Positions 61,891 through 64,000 of a stretch of 64,000 nt of DNA are shown here, in pieces. The DNA comes from Ruminococcaceae bacterium UBA6413 (GTDB taxonomy: Bacteria > Bacillota > Clostridia > Oscillospirales > Ruminococcaceae), in contig DJPL01000068.1 in the NCBI GenBank assembly GCA_002437415.1, forward strand, positions 1 through 64,000. The letters are read 5' to 3'. Position 1 is the first letter of the stretch. Each line of letters begins with the position of its first letter. Position numbers and translations under genes: made by a program. The notes beneath the pieces were generated by a model. That model worked only from the letters and a program-made list of their open reading frames with translations. It made no database searches and had not been told where the DNA came from.

Positions 61891-63318
61891 TTATTGTTCG
61901 TCTTTTTTCGCTATCGGCAGGGTGATAACTACCCTTGTATATCGTCCGAGCTCGCTTTCGATACCGAGCGTTCCGCCGTGTGCGGTCACTATCTCATCTG
62001 CGACCGCAAGCCCTATTCCCGAGCCTCTTACCGTGTTGTTTGCCTTATAGAATTTTGCCTTTACCTTCGGCAGATCCGACTCGGCAATGCCGCAGCCGTC
62101 GTCCTCAACGGTAATAATGACCGAGTCGGGTGTCATCGCAGTCGCGACTATGATATGTCCGTTTTCGGCGGAGTATTTTATAGCGTTGTCTATTATATTT
62201 ATAAACACCTGCCTTATACGGTTTCTGTCGCCGAAGATAGTTACTATCTCCTGCGGCTCGTCATAAAGCAGTGTCTTGTTTTCCTGTCTAGCCTTTTCCG
62301 AGTATATAATTACCGCGTCGGTAAGCTCGGCAAATACGTCCATATTTGCCTTGCTGAGGTTAAACCTGCCGCCCTGTATCCTCGAGAAGTCAAGCAGCTC
62401 CTCGACCATATTCGACAGTCTTTCCGACTCCTCCGCAATGACGCGCATACCCTTTTTTGCGGTTTCCTTATCGTTCGGACTTGCGGCGATCGTTTCGCTC
62501 CAGCCCTTGATGGCAGTCAGCGGGGTGCGAAGCTCGTGCGATACGGAAGAGATAAAGTCATTCTTTATCTTCTCCGAATTTTCAAGCTCGTCCGCCATAT
62601 AGTTGAACACATGGCACAGCTCGCCGAGCTCGTCATCGGTGGTTTCCTCAATATGCACTCCGAAGTCGCCCTTTGCTATCTTTCTCGCATTCGCGCTGAT
62701 AAGCCTGAGCGGCATTACTATCGACTTTATGAAGTAAAGTCCGAGCACCAGCATAAGTATTATGATAGCTCCGCTTATCGCTATTATGAAGATCATAATC
62801 ACGCCGAGCTGTTTATCCACCTTTGAAAGCGAGGTTATGACCCTTACCGCACTGTAGTTGTCATTTCCCGTTTCGAGCAGTCCGGTGACAGCCATGACCT
62901 TCTCACCGTTGCTCTGATATCCGCTGTAAACGCCGATACCGCTTTCGTTTTTAACGGCGTTGTCATAGTCGGGCATATCATAGGAGTTGCTCGGCTCAAA
63001 TCCGCTCGACGTTATAACGACCTTACCCTCGGAGTTTATCATCATAAGCTCCATGCGGTCTTTTTTGGTGAAGCTCTCAACGGTATCGCGTATCTCGTTT
63101 GAATAGTTGGTGCCGCTTCCTGTCGAACTGCTGTTGTAGTACCGCGTAAGCACGGTGGATATTACATTCAGCTCACTGCGGAGCGTCTGCTCGACCGTAC
63201 TGTAGAAGTACGCCCTGAATATGCAGTACATAACTATATCAAGCAGTACCAGAACTATAACTACCGCGCTGAAGCTTTTGAGAAACCAGCGGTTAGCTAT
63301 CGTCGTGCGTCTTGCCAA
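61891..63318 (-). CDS. Membrane sensor histidine kinase with HAMP domain (475 aa)
   Basis: The layout is that of PhoR/WalK-like kinases: membrane span ~18-36, an extracytoplasmic sensor domain (~40-170) rich in Ser/Asn, second span ~172-195, HAMP (~200-255), HisKA with His261 in SSVSHELRTPLTAIKGW, and HATPase with NIIDNAIKY, VEDDGCGI and GSGIGLAVADEI. It lies 19 bp after a response regulator gene, so they form a two-component pair. The signal is unknown. Confidence 0.93.
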   Translation of the reverse strand: MARRTTIANRWFLKSFSAVVIVLVLLDIVMYCIFRAYFYSTVEQTLRSELNVISTVLTRYYNSSSTGSGTNYSNEIRDTVESFTKKDRMELMMINSEGKVVITSSGFEPSNSYDMPDYDNAVKNESGIGVYSGYQSNGEKVMAVTGLLETGNDNYSAVRVITSLSKVDKQLGVIMIFIIAISGAIIILMLVLGLYFIKSIVMPLRLISANARKIAKGDFGVHIEETTDDELGELCHVFNYMADELENSEKIKNDFISSVSHELRTPLTAIKGWSETIAASPNDKETAKKGMRVIAEESERLSNMVEELLDFSRIQGGRFNLSKANMDVFAELTDAVIIYSEKARQENKTLLYDEPQEIVTIFGDRNRIRQVFINIIDNAIKYSAENGHIIVATAMTPDSVIITVEDDGCGIAESDLPKVKAKFYKANNTVRGSGIGLAVADEIVTAHGGTLGIESELGRYTRVVITLPIAKKDEQ

Positions 63319-63337
63319 AGCCCTTACCTCCGTTTAT

Positions 63338-64000
63338 TTATCCGTTGAACTCGCCTGCGGCGGCAAGCTCGTCTACGCACCACTTATAGCCGTAGCCCCA
63401 TATGGTGGTTATGTATCTCGGATTTGACGGGTCTTCTTCTATCTTCATTCTCAGCCGCCTTATGTTGACATCGACTATTTTGTCGTCACCGTAATAGTCC
63501 TCGCCCCATATGCGGGTAAGTATGCTCTTGCGGTCAAGCGCAGAGCCGCTGTTTTCCATAAAGTATTCAAGAAGCTGATACTCTACCTGGGTTATTTCTA
63601 TTCCCACGCCGTTCTTTGTAAAGATACGGCTCTTTGTATTTATCGAGAACGGTCCTGAGATAAGCGTCCTGCCGTCGTCCTCGGGCGGCCTTGCAACGCT
63701 CAGACTCACTCTGCGGTATACCGCGTCGACCCTTGCGACAAGCTCCGACGGTGAAAACGGCTTTGTTACATAGTCGTCCGCACCCTGTGTAAGACAGCGT
63801 ATCTTGTCTACCTCTTGGCTCTTTGCAGAGAGCATTATGATACCCATGGTATCGCTCTTTTGTCTGAGCCAGCGGCAAAGCTCACTGCCGTCCATACCGG
63901 GCATCATTATATCGAGCAGTGCCACATCAATAAGTCCGCCGTAATGCACATATGCATCCATAGCCTGGGCGGCGTTGCTGACATCTATTACGTCATAGCC
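63338..64000 (-). CDS. OmpR/PhoB-type response regulator, N-terminus outside the window
   Basis: The frame is open to the window edge, so the first part of the receiver domain is missing. The visible part has the phospho-acceptor Asp in ALLDIMMPGMDG, the conserved Lys in YVTKPFSP, and a C-terminal winged helix (FTKNGVGIEITQVEYQLLEYFM, and KIVDVNIRRLRMKIE with TIWGYGYKW). It regulates transcription when phosphorylated by the kinase encoded next. Confidence 0.94.
   Translation of the reverse strand, partial: GYDVIDVSNAAQAMDAYVHYGGLIDVALLDIMMPGMDGSELCRWLRQKSDTMGIIMLSAKSQEVDKIRCLTQGADDYVTKPFSPSELVARVDAVYRRVSLSVARPPEDDGRTLISGPFSINTKSRIFTKNGVGIEITQVEYQLLEYFMENSGSALDRKSILTRIWGEDYYGDDKIVDVNIRRLRMKIEEDPSNPRYITTIWGYGYKWCVDELAAAGEFNG

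Noticed and set aside
61570..62826. 418-codon plus-strand frame opposite yqhQ and the sensor kinase
   Set aside because: A shadow of two real minus-strand genes, without ribosome site or family features.

Overview
The window looks like a chromosomal segment of a low-to-mid GC Gram-positive gut bacterium of the Clostridia, most likely Oscillospiraceae/Ruminococcaceae (a Ruminococcus- or Eubacterium siraeum-like organism). The basis is the strong AGGAGG-type ribosome sites, textbook sigma-A promoters, a cell-wall sorting signal of the SPDTG type, a c-di-GMP-I riboswitch, small-domain families typical of Clostridia (DUF6062, DUF6110-like, YqhQ, YdbC), and plant-polysaccharide enzymes. The family assignment is inference; no database was searched. 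There is no prophage, CRISPR array, insertion sequence or conjugative module.

Layout. 1-214: 3' end of a 5S rRNA and a tRNA-Asn. 215-10432: a long structured leader and a 3252-residue surface protein. 10617-12329: a zinc-ribbon membrane protein and an aldo/keto reductase. 12378-13586 (-): a Fic protein. 14010-19618: a complete fructose PTS operon (fruR-fruK-fruA-ptsH-ptsI). 19771-22228: a hybrid histidine kinase behind a ~400-nt leader holding two cloverleaf-like hairpin modules, a c-di-GMP-I riboswitch and an intrinsic terminator. 22486-24929: a DUF6110-like protein and a P1B-type ATPase. 25165-27221: a zinc-ribbon/TPM-domain pair. 27287-30988 (-): secA2-like and mnmE. 31192-36359: glmU, a hydrolase and a secreted LRR/FN3 protein. 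37018-42356: a galactomannan-related locus (GH5 mannanase, GH27 alpha-galactosidase and small partners), bracketed by two copies of a ~290-bp hairpin-array repeat. 42674-44929 (-): metallophosphoesterase, Ung and an OGG1-type glycosylase. 45150-46695: two proteins of unknown function. 46699-54706: atpZ/atpI and the whole F1Fo ATP synthase operon, with two extra small genes inserted. 54771-64000 (-): a run of same-strand genes: Na+ symporter, pgsA, rimO, recX, recA, prmC, yqhQ, sensor kinase and response regulator (cut by the window end).

How it fits together. The fru operon carries its own HPr and Enzyme I, so one transcript encodes the whole phosphorelay for fructose uptake. The mannanase and alpha-galactosidase would act together on galactomannan. 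The ATP synthase c subunit carries a Na+-type ligand signature and lies next to a Na+-coupled symporter, which hints at sodium bioenergetics. The kinase behind the c-di-GMP switch links second-messenger level to a phosphorelay.

The observations most worth a second look are: (1) the two consecutive four-way-junction modules in the riboswitch leader; (2) the hairpin-array repeat, whose two copies differ by compensatory base changes; (3) a 41-codon membrane-peptide gene between atpA and atpG, and a second extra membrane protein overlapping atpD; (4) the terminator-bearing leader of the giant surface protein.
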